Below are positions 1 through 10,423 of a stretch of 64,000 nucleotides of DNA, piece by piece. Source of the stretch: Symbiodinium natans (taxonomy: Eukaryota > Sar > Dinophyceae > Suessiales > Symbiodiniaceae); assembly GCA_905221605.1 (NCBI GenBank), contig CAJNDS010002242.1:235001-299000 (forward strand), read 5' to 3'. The notes under the pieces are model-generated. The model made no database searches and had not been told where the DNA came from. It worked only from the letters and a program-made list of their open reading frames with translations. A program made the position numbers and the translations under genes. The stretch's first letter is position 1; each line of letters begins with the position of its first letter.

Positions 1-833
1 CTCGTGGCAACCCCATACATACCCCCTCCCCCACACCCCTCCCACTCACCCAAGTAGTGCATCCCCTACAGGAGGATCCCCCAAAAGGGCCCTCACCCTA
101 AACCCTAAACCCTAAACCCTAAACCCTAAACCCTAAACCCTAAACCCTAAACCCTAAACCCTAAACCCTAAACCCTAAACCCTAAACCCTAAACCCTAGA
201 TGATAAACCCTCTAGTTTACAAACCCTAGAGCCTGCAATTTTAAACTCTAGGCTCTGTACTACGGCTCATGACGGGGGACTCCTTTTTCTCGGCCCTGAG
301 CCCCTCAGCACCACAGGCTCTATACGCCCTCTAAGCTTGCTAAACCGTAAACCCCAAAGCCTAAATCCTAAACCCTAAACCCTAAACCCCAAACCCTAAA
401 CCCTAAACCCTAAACCCTAAACCTAACCCCAAAAAACTTGGCGTAACTCGGAAGCCACAGGCCCGAACCCCCCATACCACCATGGGCCCTGAGTATGGTC
501 CCTTGCCTCCTTGGAAGGGTTCTGCAGTATGGGCCCTTAGTTTGTATACGGTACGTACAGAAGGGGTTTTTGAAAGGGGTCCCCTGTTTAAGGGCCAACC
601 CTCAACCCTAAACCCTAATCCCTAAACCCTCAACCCTAAACCCTCAACCCTAAACCCTAAACCCTAAACCCTATACGCCAACTACCCTGCGAGGATCCTC
701 AGGATGAATCCTGGAGGCAGTACATCGAGGCGCCTGGCTTCCCTGCCATTTGCTTCAGAACCGGTTTAGGGTTTAGGGTTTAGGGTTTAGGGTTTAGGGT
801 TTAGGGTTTAGGGTTTAGGGTTTGTCTCCTCTT

Positions 834-930
834 CTACTATTTGCTTAAGAACCCCCCTAAAAAAAGCCAATACAACATGTTCTTCCTTGTACGGGAAGCA
901 TTGGGGTTTCTTGAGGTAATATATTTGTAG
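834..930. mobile_element. MITE-like element, family B, copy 1
   Basis: Starts CTACTATTTGCTTAAGAACC. The right end (GGGGTTTCTTGAGGTAAT...TTTGTAG) is a decayed inverted copy. Better copies at 1250-1359 and 55851-56020 define the terminal repeat. Confidence 0.55.
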
Positions 931-1249
931 TTCCGGGTTTAGGGATTTTTGGGTTTAAGGTGTAGGGTTTAGTTTTTGCGGCTTTTGGGGTTTAGGGTCT
1001 AGGGTTTAGTTTGGTGTTTGGGATTCAAGGCTTAGAGGGTGTAGGATATAGTTTTGGGTTTAGAGCTTATAAGATTTAGGCAGTGCCCTTCTTGAGGGAG
1101 GCTTCCGGCTCAGGAGCACGGTGTTTTTGTTGCCTCCTCTTGCACCCGGCCCACCCATGTCAACATGACCCTGGCCCCGATCGGTTTGTTTTGTCCAAGC
1201 TGCGGACTGACTATTATCATTAAAAATCATGACACCCTCTACACCCTAT

Positions 1250-1359
1250 ACTCCTATTTGCTTAAGAACCCCGGAAAAATAAAAAACCATAATCCCTGTA
1301 TTACCCTTCATCAGGAAGAATATTCTTCATTTTTCTGGGGTTCTTAAGCAATTCGTAGT
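1250..1359. mobile_element. MITE-like element, family B, copy 2
   Basis: Left end reads CTATTTGCTTAAGAACCCC and right end GGGGTTCTTAAGCAATTCGTAG, an inverted pair. The AT-rich core (about 65 bp) shares TTACCCTT...AGGAA with the copy at 55851. No coding capacity, so any transposase must act in trans. Confidence 0.7.
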
Positions 1360-1775
1360 ATACGTCCTAGCTAAGCCCTCCTGGCCCTCCCGAAGTGTCA
1401 CTTGCTGGAGGAAGACAGCGAGGATAGCATCCCAGCTGCACGGGCCCCAGGGAAGCCTTGCGGCAGAGCGGTGCGCGGGCAGGAGCCGTCGCCAGAAAAC
1501 CCAGCTGGCATAAGTCTAAGCCCTAAACCCTAAACCCTAAACCCTAAACCCGAAACCCTAAACCCCAAGGGATTCAGGGTTTAGGCTGCAGGTCCTGAGC
1601 CCCTTCTGGTGTCTGAGCTCCCCGAAGCTCCATCGATCCTCGCAGCTTCGTGACTTGAGACGCGGGTCTCTACCCTAGAGCCCTAAACAGCTACATCTTA
1701 GGGTTTAGGGTTTAGGGTTTAGGGTTTAGGGTTTAGGGTTTAGGGTTTAGGGTTTAGGGTTTAGGGTTTAGGACT

Positions 1776-1990
1776 TAATTATTCACCAAATACAACTGTA
1801 CTTTTAACTGTACTTTTAACTGTACTTATAACCATATTAGGGCAGTTAAGGTGCTTATGAGTGGGTTTACAAAGGCAGTTCTAATTGGTTAATGAGTACC
1901 ATGAACCTCCAATTAGAGTCGGGACTATGGTAGGGGTTACTTTAATCCTATCAAGAACTGTTAGTATGAGGGGGGAACATCCCAACTGAG
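1776..1990. mobile_element. Fragment of family H joined to the right end of family A
   Basis: GTACCATGAACCTCCAA near 1898 recurs at about 14964-14980 and, diverged, at about 59407. The final part (AAGAACTGTTAGTATGAGGG...AACATCCCAA) matches the right end of family A elements at 22935 and 60993. Nested or truncated copies are likely. Confidence 0.45.
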
Positions 1991-2278
1991 AACCCAACTT
2001 AGCATCTCTCTGGCCAAAAGGGTTTAGGGTTTAGGGTTCGGGGTTTAGGGTTTAGGGTTTAGGGTTTAGGGTTTAGGGTTTAGGGTTGCCTGAGCCCCAG
2101 CCATGTCAACGGCCTCTCAAAGCGAAGAAAGCCCGAAAGCTTACAAGCAGCCCATACTCTCTAAAACCCCGAAAACCCTTAACCCCTAAACCCTAAACCC
2201 TAAACCCTAAATCCCGAACCCTAAACCCTAAACCCTAAACCCTAAACCCTAAACCCTAAACCCTAAACACCCCGAAAG

Positions 2279-2331
2279 CGGTCCCCTGCCAAGGACTCCG
2301 GGGACGACTCGGATGCCGGGAGCCCGAATGG
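2279..2331 (+). CDS. Exon candidate, Asp/Ser-rich
   Basis: Follows AG at 2277-2278 after a CCCTAAA array and reads RSPAKDSGDDSDAGSPNG before a GT at 2332. A TTTAGGG array follows. Low-complexity acidic stretch, probably disordered. Frame chosen on composition. Confidence 0.45.
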
Positions 2332-3033
2332 GTTGAGTCGCCTCAACCCCCCCTCATATAAAGGGTTTAGGGTTTAGGGTTTAGGGTTTAGGGTTTAGGG
2401 TTTAGGGTTTAGGGTTTAGGGTTTAGGGTTTAGGGTTTAGGGTTTAGGGTTTAGGGTTTATTTAGGGTTTAGGGTTTTAGGGTTTAGGGTTTTAGGGTTT
2501 TAGGGGTTTAGGGGTTTAGGGGTTTAGGGGTTTAGGGGTTTAGGGGTTTAGGGGTAATATAAAGTGACCAACCACAAAAAGGGCGCCCTTGTTACAATAG
2601 GATTCAGGGTTGAGGGTTTAGGGTTGAGGGTTTAGGGTTTAGGGTTGAGGGTTTAGGGTTTAGGGTTACTGGGCTACCAGGAGATGGAGGTTTCCCCAAA
2701 TCCGGGGTACTTAGTTATTGTTCTCAACGTAGTATGGGGGATTGAGGGGAAAAGCAGCATCCGCCTCCCCCGTTTCCATAGCGTTCAGCGTTTGGGGTTT
2801 TGGTTTTGGGGTTTAGGGTTTCGGGTTTAGGGTTGAGAGGTCAATTGTTTTGTATCATGGGATCCTAGAGCCACCCCTCCCTGAGCACCCAGAACCCACG
2901 ATCGGGCATCGGGAGCTGTTAAAGCAGCCTTCTTTCGGCCCCAACACCCTTCAACCTTCAACCCTAAACCCTAAACCCCAGACCCTTAACTCTAAACCCT
3001 AAACCCCAAACCCTAAACCGCAAACCCTATGAG

Positions 3034-3109
3034 GCGGACACTGCGGCTCAGCCCGGCGACCGTCACAAGAACGACATGGAGCTCTTGCTGAAGATGCAGG
3101 CGGGACAGG
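3034..3109 (+). CDS. Exon candidate (amphipathic helix)
   Basis: AG at 3032-3033, then ADTAAQPGDRHKNDMELLLK and MQAGQ. The strongly biased codon third positions (GC) contrast with the flanking repeats. No GT directly at the end; the donor may be GA, or a GT a few bases on at 3116. Function unknown. Confidence 0.5.
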
Positions 3110-3479
3110 ATTGGGGTTTAAGGGTTAGGGTTTAGGGTTTCGGGTTTAGGGTTTAGGGTTTCGGGTGTAGTGTAGGGTGTAGGGTTTAGGGTTTAGGGTT
3201 TAGGGTTTTTAGGGTTTAGGGTTTTGAGGGTCTAGGGTTTAAAGCCCTACACCTGTTTAGGGTTTAGGGTTCAGGATTCAGGGTTCATTAGGGGCTAGGA
3301 TTCAGGGTTTAGGGCTTAACGCCCTACACCCTGGACCCCCAAAAAGATCCTAGACCTCAACGCCGCCATGAACTTAACCCTCAACCCGCACACCCTCTCA
3401 GCTGCGTAGTTTCAGACCCTGGAGATTTAGGGTTCAGCCCGAAACCCTGAACCCTGAACCCTAAACCCTAAACTCCAAG

Positions 3480-3576
3480 GAACCAACAAAAAAACCGTTT
3501 TGAGCGCTGGGTCCTTTTGACCTGGGGCGATCCCCTTGAGGCTGGACCATGGCAAATCGCGCGTTCTTCACTTTAG
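3480..3576 (+). CDS. Possible exon
   Basis: After CAAG at 3476-3479 the frame reads NQQKNRFERWVLLTWGDPLE then AGPWQIARSSL to a TAG at 3574-3576. It is bounded by CCCTAAA upstream and TTTAGGG downstream like the stronger exons. It could be a terminal exon or read into an intron. Confidence 0.3.
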
Positions 3577-3895
3577 AAACATGTAAAGCAGGGTTTAGGG
3601 TTTAGGGTTTAGGGTGTAGGGTTTAGGGTTTAGGGTTTAGGGTTTAGGGTTTAGGGTTTAGGGTGAGTGTATATCAGGTTCCTTTTTGATGTATTGGGTC
3701 TCCTTTTGGGGATACAAGGAATACAAAGCCTATACTTCATGTCATGTTTTCGTGTCAATGAGGAACGAGCCCCTAATACTCGCAAATGTTGCATAAATGT
3801 TGGTTGTTTTTGGTTTAGGGTTTATGGTTTTGGGTTTAGGGTGTAGGGTTTAGGGTTCCCCCCCCCCCCCCCCCCGGGGCCACTGCTTCCTGCAG

Positions 3896-3928
3896 GCCAA
3901 GGCAGCGCCCAAAGGCAGGGCACGGGAA
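3896..3928 (+). CDS. Small exon candidate
   Basis: TTCCTGCAG acceptor at 3887-3895, a C-tract upstream, then AKAAPKGRARE and a GT at 3929. Basic 11-residue stretch. Splice signals are good for its size. Confidence 0.45.
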
Positions 3929-4233
3929 GTCCAGTTCAGGGGGTTTTGGGGTTTCGGTTTTTGTGTTTAGGGCTTCGGGTTTGGGGTTTAGGGCTTCGGT
4001 TTGGGGTTTTGGGTTTTTGGGTTTTGGGTTTTGGGATGTAGGGGAAACCCCAAACACTAAACCGTAGAAAGCCCAAACCGTGGCTTGGGGGGTCTGTGTT
4101 TCGTCCGGCTTTCCCGCAGCCCTCAGACCCAACCCGATGTTGGGCCTAGGTTTGATTCAGCTTCTGGGCTGAGCATTGAGGGTTTCGTGTTTTTTTTTTT
4201 CTTGGGGGGTTGTCCCGTGTTGCCCTTGCCCAG

Positions 4234-4263
4234 ATCGTCCCAAAGCGAAAGCGGAACCCGAAG
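4234..4263 (+). CDS. Microexon, basic (NLS-like)
   Basis: TTGCCCAG acceptor, ten codons IVPKRKRNPK, then donor GTACGG at 4264. Phase 0 on both sides. The PKRKR run would serve as a nuclear localisation signal if translated. Confidence 0.45.
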
Positions 4264-5062
4264 GTACGGGGCCTGGCCTGGCGTGGGTTTGGTTTGAGGG
4301 TTTAGGGTCAGGGTTCAGGGGTCAGAAATGCAGTTTAAGGGTTTTGGCACTTTGGGGGGGGGGGGGGGGCCTTTTAAGATTTGTGTGTAGGGCATTGGGG
4401 CTTAGGGTTTGGGGATGGATTGAGAGGTGAATGGCTTCCTTGAAGTAATGGCTGCAAAGCTGCTGCAAGCCATCATACTCGGCCATCAAGTAAGATTGCT
4501 AGCTATGGTCAATGAGTGGAAGCTCCTGAAACGCCACCCACGGTGGCATCTTCAATCGATGTTGGCACGGATTTGTGATGTCTTGGTTTCGGTGTAGGGT
4601 TCAGGCTCTCGGGGGGGGAGGGGACGCCCGTCTCGTGCCTTTTGTTTCTTTGATGTGTAGGACATCGGCGGTGCCGGAGGCAGCTAAAACGACAAGTTGC
4701 GGTTTTCCATGTTTTACCGGGGCAGCCATTGTTTCTCGGTTTCAGAGGGTTAGAGAAGAAGGGCTTTAGGTATCATTAAGGTTTAAACTTAGGGTTCAGG
4801 GTTTAGGGTCTAGGGTTTAGGTCGTACATGTGCGTGTTTGTGCAGTGGGTTGCCTTGTTCCTCCCAATGTGAAGCCTTCAACCCTGAACCCCAAGCCTGC
4901 TGAGTCCAATCCCCTAAGAGAAGACAGACATCATGGGAACAGGGTTTTCGGAATCTGGGGTTTAGGGTTTAGGGTTTAAACCCTAAACCCTAAACCCTAA
5001 ACCCTAAACCCTAAACCCTAAACCCTAAACCCTAAACCCTAAACCGGGTTCCAGGGTTGCAG

Positions 5063-5134
5063 TATCACGCAGCCCCTTCGGTCGCCTCTGGCCCAGGCGA
5101 AAGCGCGGCGGACTCGGGAGCCGGCCATGAGGAG
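5063..5134 (+). CDS. Exon, 24 codons
   Basis: GGTTGCAG acceptor at 5055-5062, codons YHAAPSVASGPGESAADSG then AGHEE, donor GTCTCT at 5135. Preceded by a head-to-head telomere junction ending in CCCTAAA and followed by 13 TTTAGGG units. Phase 0/0. Likely disordered linker. Confidence 0.6.
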
Positions 5135-5627
5135 GTCTCTTTGGTTAGGGTTTAGGGTTTAGGGTTTAGGGTTTAGGGTTTAGGGTTTAGGGTTTAGGGT
5201 TTAGGGTTTAGGGTTTAGGGTTTAGGGTTTAGGGCTAGGTCCCAGATTAGGCCCTTCATTCTCCGCTTTTAAGGTTGGCACCCTGTTGTTTTTCTTCCTG
5301 GGTTCCTCTTGGATCTGTTTTTTTTAGGTTGTTTATGGGTGGTTTATAGGGTGTTTGAAGGTGGCTTATCAGCGGTTTGTAGGTGGTTTGTAGGTTTTTT
5401 GTTAATAAGTTGCTTTATAGGGTTAGTCTTTCAAAGAAGATATTACAGGTGTTTTTTGGTTTTTCGGGGTTTGATAAGGGTTTTATGGCGTTTTTTAAAG
5501 GGTGCTTAAAGGGTGTTGTAGGGATTTCTGCATGATTTGCCTAAACCCTAAACCCAAACCCTCTACAACCCTGGTGTCACCCTTATACCCTAAATCGTAA
5601 CCCTGGCGTGGAAGGAAGCGTTTTCAG

Positions 5628-5671
5628 CCTGGGCAGATACTTCTGGTCCGAGCTCTCAGCAGAAATCGGGG
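5628..5671 (+). CDS. Exon candidate
   Basis: Acceptor TTTTCAG at 5621-5627, frame LGRYFWSELSAEIG, donor GTAGGA at 5672. The frame stays open upstream (GVEGSVFS), so the true acceptor may be earlier. Preceded by CCCTAAA units. Confidence 0.5.
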
Positions 5672-5971
5672 GTAGGACGTGGGGTTTGGATGCTTATCTT
5701 AGGGATTCTTGGGAATAAATTAATATTATTTTTTGGGTAATGTAATTACTAAGGAACAGCTAAGACCATCATTTTTGCTAGGGTTGCAAGCTCAGTACAG
5801 TTATGGTGAAGGAGTAAAGGTCTCAGGGCTTTGGGGGTTGGAACTCCGGGTTTAGAGTTTAGGGTCTAGGGTGTGGGGCACTTCAGGGTTAAGGACTTAA
5901 ACCCCTAAAGCCCTAAACCAACAACCCTACACCTTGACTCCTTCTTGTGATGATGTTTTCTGTGTTCGGAG

Positions 5972-6011
5972 CTTCAAACGGCTGGCTCTCCTCCGAATGC
6001 CCGAACGGCAG
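5972..6011 (+). CDS. Exon candidate
   Basis: AG at 5970-5971 and donor GTTTGT at 6012. Two frames are open: FKRLALLRMPERQ, or ASNGWLSSECPNG when joined in phase to the exon ending at 5671. The second is phase-compatible with that neighbour. Confidence 0.45.
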
Positions 6012-6082
6012 GTTTGTTGAGGGTTTAGGTTGAAGGTTTAGGGTTTAGGGTTTAGGGGCGCTTCTCTAAACTAGGGCCACTA

Positions 6083-6150
6083 GGGTCCCTTTTGGGGTGC
6101 TTACCTTGAGGGTGCCGTACTATATAGGGGACCTTGCCGAAAAGGGACCC
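6083..6150. mobile_element. MITE-like element, family F, copy 1
   Basis: GGGTCCCTTTTGGGGTGC at the left pairs with AAAAGGGACCC at the right. The middle GGTGCCGTACTATAT is also present in the copy at 23621-23688 (GGTGCCGTATTATAA). Confidence 0.55.
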
Positions 6151-6319
6151 CAACTATGGACTGAGGTACCCAGAACTATACAAATGAGTTTCGGAGAGGA
6201 TTTGGGCTGTCTAGGCTTGAGATTCCTGGTGCCTTGAGGTCTGGCCTTAGGGCGTCTAGAACCATGCTGTGGCAGAGTTGCTTGGCTTAAGCCTTTCTAG
6301 GGCTCCAGGAGTGCGTGAA

Positions 6320-6450
6320 TGTGTGGTGCATGAGTGAGTGGTGATTGAGTGAGTGAGTGAGTGATTGGTGATTGAGTGAGTGAGTGATGGAGTGAGTGAG
6401 TGAGTGAGTGAGGGAGTGAGGGAGTGAGTGAGGGAGGTGAGGGAGTGAGG
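6320..6450. repeat. (GTGA)n microsatellite
   Basis: Imperfect GTGA/GGGA tetranucleotide run, about 30 units with interruptions. Non-coding by appearance. Confidence 0.8.
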
Positions 6451-6548
6451 GTGCTTTTTGCTTTTCTCACGTTTAGTTCGGGGGGTTTAGGGTTTGCGGC
6501 AAGAGGTCGGGTCCCTACGTTTCCCTAGTGATTGGACTCCCCTCCCAG

Positions 6549-6655
6549 GCAAAGCTGATCAACGTTCTCCGTCCGCGCGGGCCCTTGTTGTTCCGGGATC
6601 CGGTGCAGGCAAAAACTTTGCACGCGCAGCTCAAAGCAACAAAGTTCCAGAAACG
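6549..6655 (+). CDS. Exon, 107 nt, well-defined splice sites
   Basis: CCCTCCCAG acceptor at 6540-6548 and strong GTGAGT donor at 6656. Reads AKLINVLRPRGPLLFRDPV then QAKTLHAQLKATKFQK, ending in phase 2. One of the best exon calls in the window. Amphipathic and basic; no family recognised. Confidence 0.7.
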
Positions 6656-7265
6656 GTGAGTCGAATAAACGACATGAGAATCGCATCATCCACAGTCATT
6701 CCTAACCCTGAGCTCTGAGGACTCTTGCTTTAATTAGGGCTTTGGGGCCCAAAAGACTTTCTCTACAAGATTTTTGGCCATTTTGAGCCTAAGGGTAAGA
6801 CCGGGATCATCATTGTCGTACAGCGCAGGAGAACGAAGAGCAACCAGCGGAGTCTTGATTTACTGTTCTTTCGTGACCGTCAACAGGGGCAGTTCTCTAT
6901 AATTTTGGTCCTCTTGTCGGTACTCCTTACAATACAACACCTCCTATGTAGTTCAGAGAACCCCCCCCCCCCCCCCGAACCCTAACCCCGACACCCTAAA
7001 CCTCAACCCCAACCCTTGCCTAGCAAAACTCCCCTCCCAAAGCTACCCCTGTGTCGGGGCTTCTCAGATATCCATGACTGCTGAAATTGGGGCGGGGGGG
7101 GGGGGGGTTTCCCGGAAGGGGGTCCTTATTTTGGTAGCTAGAGTTTAGGGTTTAGAGTTTAGGGTTCATGTCAGGGTTTAGGGTTTAGGGTTTAGGGTTT
7201 AGGGTTTAGGGTTTAGGGTTTAGGGTTTAGGGTTTAGGGTTTAGGGTTTAGGGTTTAGGGTTTAG

Positions 7266-7353
7266 GGCATGCACGATAAGCCTTCGCTGGACACGCCGCA
7301 GGCCTTGGCCGGAGGCAGCGAAAAGAAGAAGGGCATCATGTGCCTTTGGCTGG
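7266..7353 (+). CDS. Exon whose acceptor is the last telomere unit
   Basis: The preceding TTTAGGG array runs directly into the frame, so the acceptor AG is most simply that of a TTTAG unit (7261-7265). Codons read GMHDKPSLDTPQALAGGSEK then KKGIMCLWL, donor GTAGTG at 7354. A second open frame exists, so the reading is provisional. Confidence 0.55.
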
Positions 7354-7604
7354 GTAGTGGTTTGGGGGTTATCGCTTCAGGCTTCGGGGTTGAGATGCTT
7401 GTTGAACGCTACTAAGACCCAAAACCCCCAGAACCCTGAACCCTAATTCATGGAGCCCTAAACCCTATAGTAAGTATTCAGGGTTTCAAGTCATGGGTTC
7501 GCATTCCCGTCAGGGGCTCAATGCGTCCCTTTGGGATTCTTCGACGCTTAGCGTTGTGCGCGGGTAGACGTGAGAAGGAAGCCCTCACTCAGACGCAGGC
7601 CACT

Positions 7605-7692
7605 GCCACTGCTACTGCTACTGCTACTGTTACTGTTTCTGTTACTGCTAGTGCTGCTCCTACTACTACTGCTACTACTACTACTACTACTG

Positions 7693-7744
<52 letters not shown>

Positions 7745-7830
7745 TACTGCTACTGCTACTGCTACCGCGACCGCTACCACCACCACCGCCGCCGCCGCCA
7801 CCACGACCACGACCACGACCACCACCACTC
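7605..7830. repeat. (ACT/GCT)n trinucleotide microsatellite
   Basis: Over 200 bp of ACT, GCT and ACC triplets, open in several frames on both strands only because it is a triplet repeat. It lies 45 bp upstream of an exon candidate, in the position of a polypyrimidine-like tract. Confidence 0.85.
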
Positions 7831-7873
7831 CTCGGGCAACCCTACTCCCCCAGCTCATCGAGCCGATTCCCAG

Positions 7874-7949
7874 CGCCAGGTCTCGACTTTTCGGTGGCAA
7901 GAAGCAGGCCACTGTTGAGGCGTCCCGTCATACCGGCTTTTTGGCTTCG
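7874..7949 (+). CDS. Exon candidate
   Basis: ATTCCCAG acceptor at 7866-7873. Reads ARSRLFGGKKQATVEASR then HTGFLAS, donor GTGTGT at 7950. Complex sequence between a microsatellite and a TTTAGGG array. Confidence 0.55.
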
Positions 7950-8413
7950 GTGTGTTTGGGGGCTTTTCGGGGTTTTAGGGTTTAGGGTTTAGGGTCTAGG
8001 GTTTAGGGTCTAAGGTGCTTCAGAGGCTTCAGGGTTTGGGTTCCTCAGAACCCTCGGGGTTTCTGGATTTTGTCTGGGCTGGCGCCCCTAACGGAATTTA
8101 GAACCACAATGGAGTCCAGGGGCTTAGGGTTTAGGGTTTAGGGTTTAGGGCTTAGGGCTTAGGGCTTAGGGCTTAGGGTTTAGGTGTACATCCATAGGGG
8201 CTTCTGGGACCCAGTGCGTGGCTCCCTTAAAGGCCCCTTCAAGCAAAAAGAGGCACCCATGCGTATTCCTAGGGTACTCTTATCCCGAAAACCTACACCC
8301 TAAACCAAGGACTGCGAGTCTTCATCCCTAAACCCTAAACCCCAAACCCTGAACCCCAAGCCCTAAACCCTAAACCCTAAACCCTAAACCCCCAACCCTA
8401 AACCTTTGCGCAG

Positions 8414-8450
8414 ATCCCGCCTGGCACGAGCATGCTGGGGCAGGCCATCC
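8414..8450 (+). CDS. Small exon candidate
   Basis: TTTGCGCAG acceptor at 8405-8413, IPPGTSMLGQAI plus one base, GT at 8451. CCCTAAA units precede it. Confidence 0.5.
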
Positions 8451-9075
8451 GTTTAAGCCTAAGCCCCCTAAGCGCTAAACCCTAAGTCTAAGACTAAGCC
8501 AGATGAAAAACCCTAAGCCCTACCCTGAACCCTAAACCCCACAACCCAAAAGCCCTGTACCCCTAAACCCCACAGTGATGATAAAGCTAAGAAGAACTCA
8601 ACATACCCCAAACAAAAAGATAATATGAGGGGGTGGAGGGAGTCAGGGTCTGCCTTAGGATCTTAGGGTCTTAGCGCCAGGTCTTGGGGTTTCGGGTTTG
8701 GGGTTTAGTGTTTAGGGTTAGGGAAATCTGTGTGCCCTGGGTTCAGGGTTTAGGGGTGACTGTGTGTCCCTGTTGACTTGGAATACATTGCACTGTTCAT
8801 TGGGCCCGAAGCTTCTATCATCACTTTACATAGCCTGAAATATGAAAATCCGCATATATATAGCCCATAGAATTCTTATCAAGAACTTTACAGTATGGTT
8901 GCATCAGGGAACCTCAGGTTCTACAGGACCCCCCCCCCCTCCCCCACTTAACCCAAAAACAAGCAAGAAACAAATTTAGGGTTCAGGCCTTAGGCTTCAG
9001 ATCGAGGGTAAAAAACCCCATAAGCCTGAGCCCCAACGCAGACAATCATCCGAAAACGATCCTCGGATTCCCCAG

Positions 9076-9117
9076 AGGAAGCTGGACCATAAATCTCTGC
9101 TTCCATGCTCGGGAAGG
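9076..9117 (+). CDS. Exon, 14 codons, strong splice sites
   Basis: TTCCCCAG acceptor and GTAAGC donor at 9118. Codons RKLDHKSLLPCSGR, phase 0/0. The donor is close to the consensus of most eukaryotes. Confidence 0.65.
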
Positions 9118-9248
9118 GTAAGCCCCTCAACCGCAAGACACTGAAGCCTTGAAACCCTAACTGCCCTAAACCCCGGTCATAAAAACTCTCAAGGGTTTAG
9201 GGTTCAGGGCTAAACCCAATTTCTAAACCCTAGGCCCCCAAAAATCCC

Positions 9249-9298
9249 TATCCCCTTTCAGGACCCCCCCGAAAAGAAAGGACGCCTATCCCCTTCAG
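9249..9298 (+). repeat. Duplicated splice-acceptor/exon-start fragment
   Basis: CTATCCCCTTTCAGGAC followed by CGAAAAGAAAGGACGCC is a decayed copy of the true acceptor and exon start just downstream (CTATCCCCTTCAGGACC, then CGAAAAGAAACGATGCC). Tandem duplication of about 39 bp. Confidence 0.65.
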
Positions 9299-9378
9299 GA
9301 CCTGTCGAAAAGAAACGATGCCTGGTACGAGGACAACCTGTCACACCTGGGAAAGGCCGGGGCGGAGACCAGGGCTTT
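9299..9378 (+). CDS. Exon candidate
   Basis: CCCCTTCAG acceptor at 9290-9298, then DLSKRNDAWYEDNLSHLGK and AGAETRAL to a GT at 9379. Clear coding composition; family unknown. A broken copy of its start sits immediately upstream. Confidence 0.65.
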
Positions 9379-9685
9379 GTGGTTGTTTTTGGTCGTTGGG
9401 TTTTAGTCTTTAGGTCTTACCCTAAACCCTAAACCCTAAACCCGAAACCCGAAACCCTAAACCCTAAACCCTAAACCTTAAACCCTAAACCGGAACCTTC
9501 AGTCCCGAAGGGTTTGGGCTTGGGCCCCAATTAGCCCTAGGCCAGGGTCTTCACCCCTACAAACCCGATAAATCCCATCATGAACCCCCTAAACCCTAAC
9601 CCGCAACCCGACACCCGAAACCCTAAACCCTAAACCCTAAACCCTACACCCTAAACCCTAAACCCTAAACCTTTCTCCTGTCCAG

Positions 9686-9753
9686 GAAGGCCTGCGGTGC
9701 ACCAAGGTGGGCACCAATGGGAAGCCTTACGAGCGCTTCGCGCGGCCCTCGGG
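9686..9753 (+). CDS. Exon: first part of a PH-like domain
   Basis: TGTCCAG acceptor, then EGLRCTKVGTNGKPYERFAR. The GT at 9754 is GTTTAG, part of a TTTAGGG unit. An in-exon GC (after KPYE) would instead give a phase-1 donor joining to ...QVYLDSRNL, which fits the expected strand-turn-strand length better. Both donors are possible. Confidence 0.6.
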
Positions 9754-10256
9754 GTTTAGGGTTTAGGGTTTAGGGTTCAGGGTTTCAGGGTTTCAGGGTT
9801 CAGGATTTGGGTTTTGGGGTTTGGGGCTTAGGGTTTAGGGTTCAGGGTTTGCACGGGATCATCGGGAATCCAACAGCCTCCAAATCAAGCTGAGGCTCTT
9901 TAGGGTTTGGGGTTTGGTGGTTTAGAGCTTGGGGTTTAGGGTTTAGGGCTGGTCATATCAGAAGCAGATCACAGGAAGACAAGCAGCTGTTCAACTCGTC
10001 ACTCCTCCCAAACCCCAAAATCCCACGCTGCTAAACCCCAAAACCCACAATACCCAAAACCCCTAAACCCTAAATCCCGAAACCCCACGCTCCAAAACCC
10101 CTAAGCCCCAACCTCCAAAACCCCTAAACCTCCAAAACCCCCCTGAACGCCAAACCCGAACTCCAAACCCCTAAACCCCAAACCCATAAACCCCAAAACC
10201 CCCAAGCCCCAAACCCCAAACCCCTAAACAACTTCCCCACCACGAGGTCCACCACC

Positions 10257-10357
10257 CGAAACCCTAAACCCTAAAACCCTAAACCCTAAAACCCTAAAAC
10301 CCTAAAACCCTAAAACCCTAAAACCCTAAAACCCTAAAACCCTAAACCCTAAACCCC
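10257..10357 (+). repeat. Array of the variant unit CCCTAAAA
   Basis: About 12 units, mostly eight bases with an extra A, immediately upstream of the exon at 10361. Homogenised separately from the seven-base arrays nearby. Confidence 0.9.
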
Positions 10358-10360
10358 AAG

Positions 10361-10423
10361 AGGTCTACCTGGACTCCCGGAACCTCACGCTGGAGATCCG
10401 GGGCGGCCGGGGCGGAACCTCAG
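10361..10423 (+). CDS. Exon: PH-like domain strand, GC donor
   Basis: Reads VYLDSRNLTLEIRGGRGGTS. The next exon continues ...GVMMDDLVDIRQGLNSP if the donor is GC at 10424-10425 (TCAG|GCGCAG) and the acceptor AGAG|GC at 11644. The same AG|GC string occurs at both borders, as often seen in dinoflagellate introns. Upstream is an array of the 8-base variant CCCTAAAA. Confidence 0.7.

Larger units (their letters stand above)
1..2100. other. Repeat-rich stretch with few exon candidates
   Basis: Mostly telomere-like arrays, two MITE-like elements (834-930 and 1250-1359) and element fragments at 1776-1990. A possible coding patch at about 1409-1510 reads EEDSEDSIPAARAPGKPCG on +, but neither splice border is convincing. 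I see no complete gene here. Confidence 0.5.

Noticed and set aside
1-200. True chromosome end (telomere) at the window start
   Set aside because: The array at 100-196 is flanked on both sides by unique sequence, and similar arrays occur throughout, so it is interstitial.
3836-4132. Minus-strand frame rich in NPKP/ETPKP
   Set aside because: It is CCCTAAA/CCCCAAA repeat sequence translated; no splice or coding signals.
7521-7992. Thr/Ala-rich and Leu-rich long frames (154 and 140 aa)
   Set aside because: They arise from an ACT/GCT triplet microsatellite open in several phases. Only a short exon near the end is kept.
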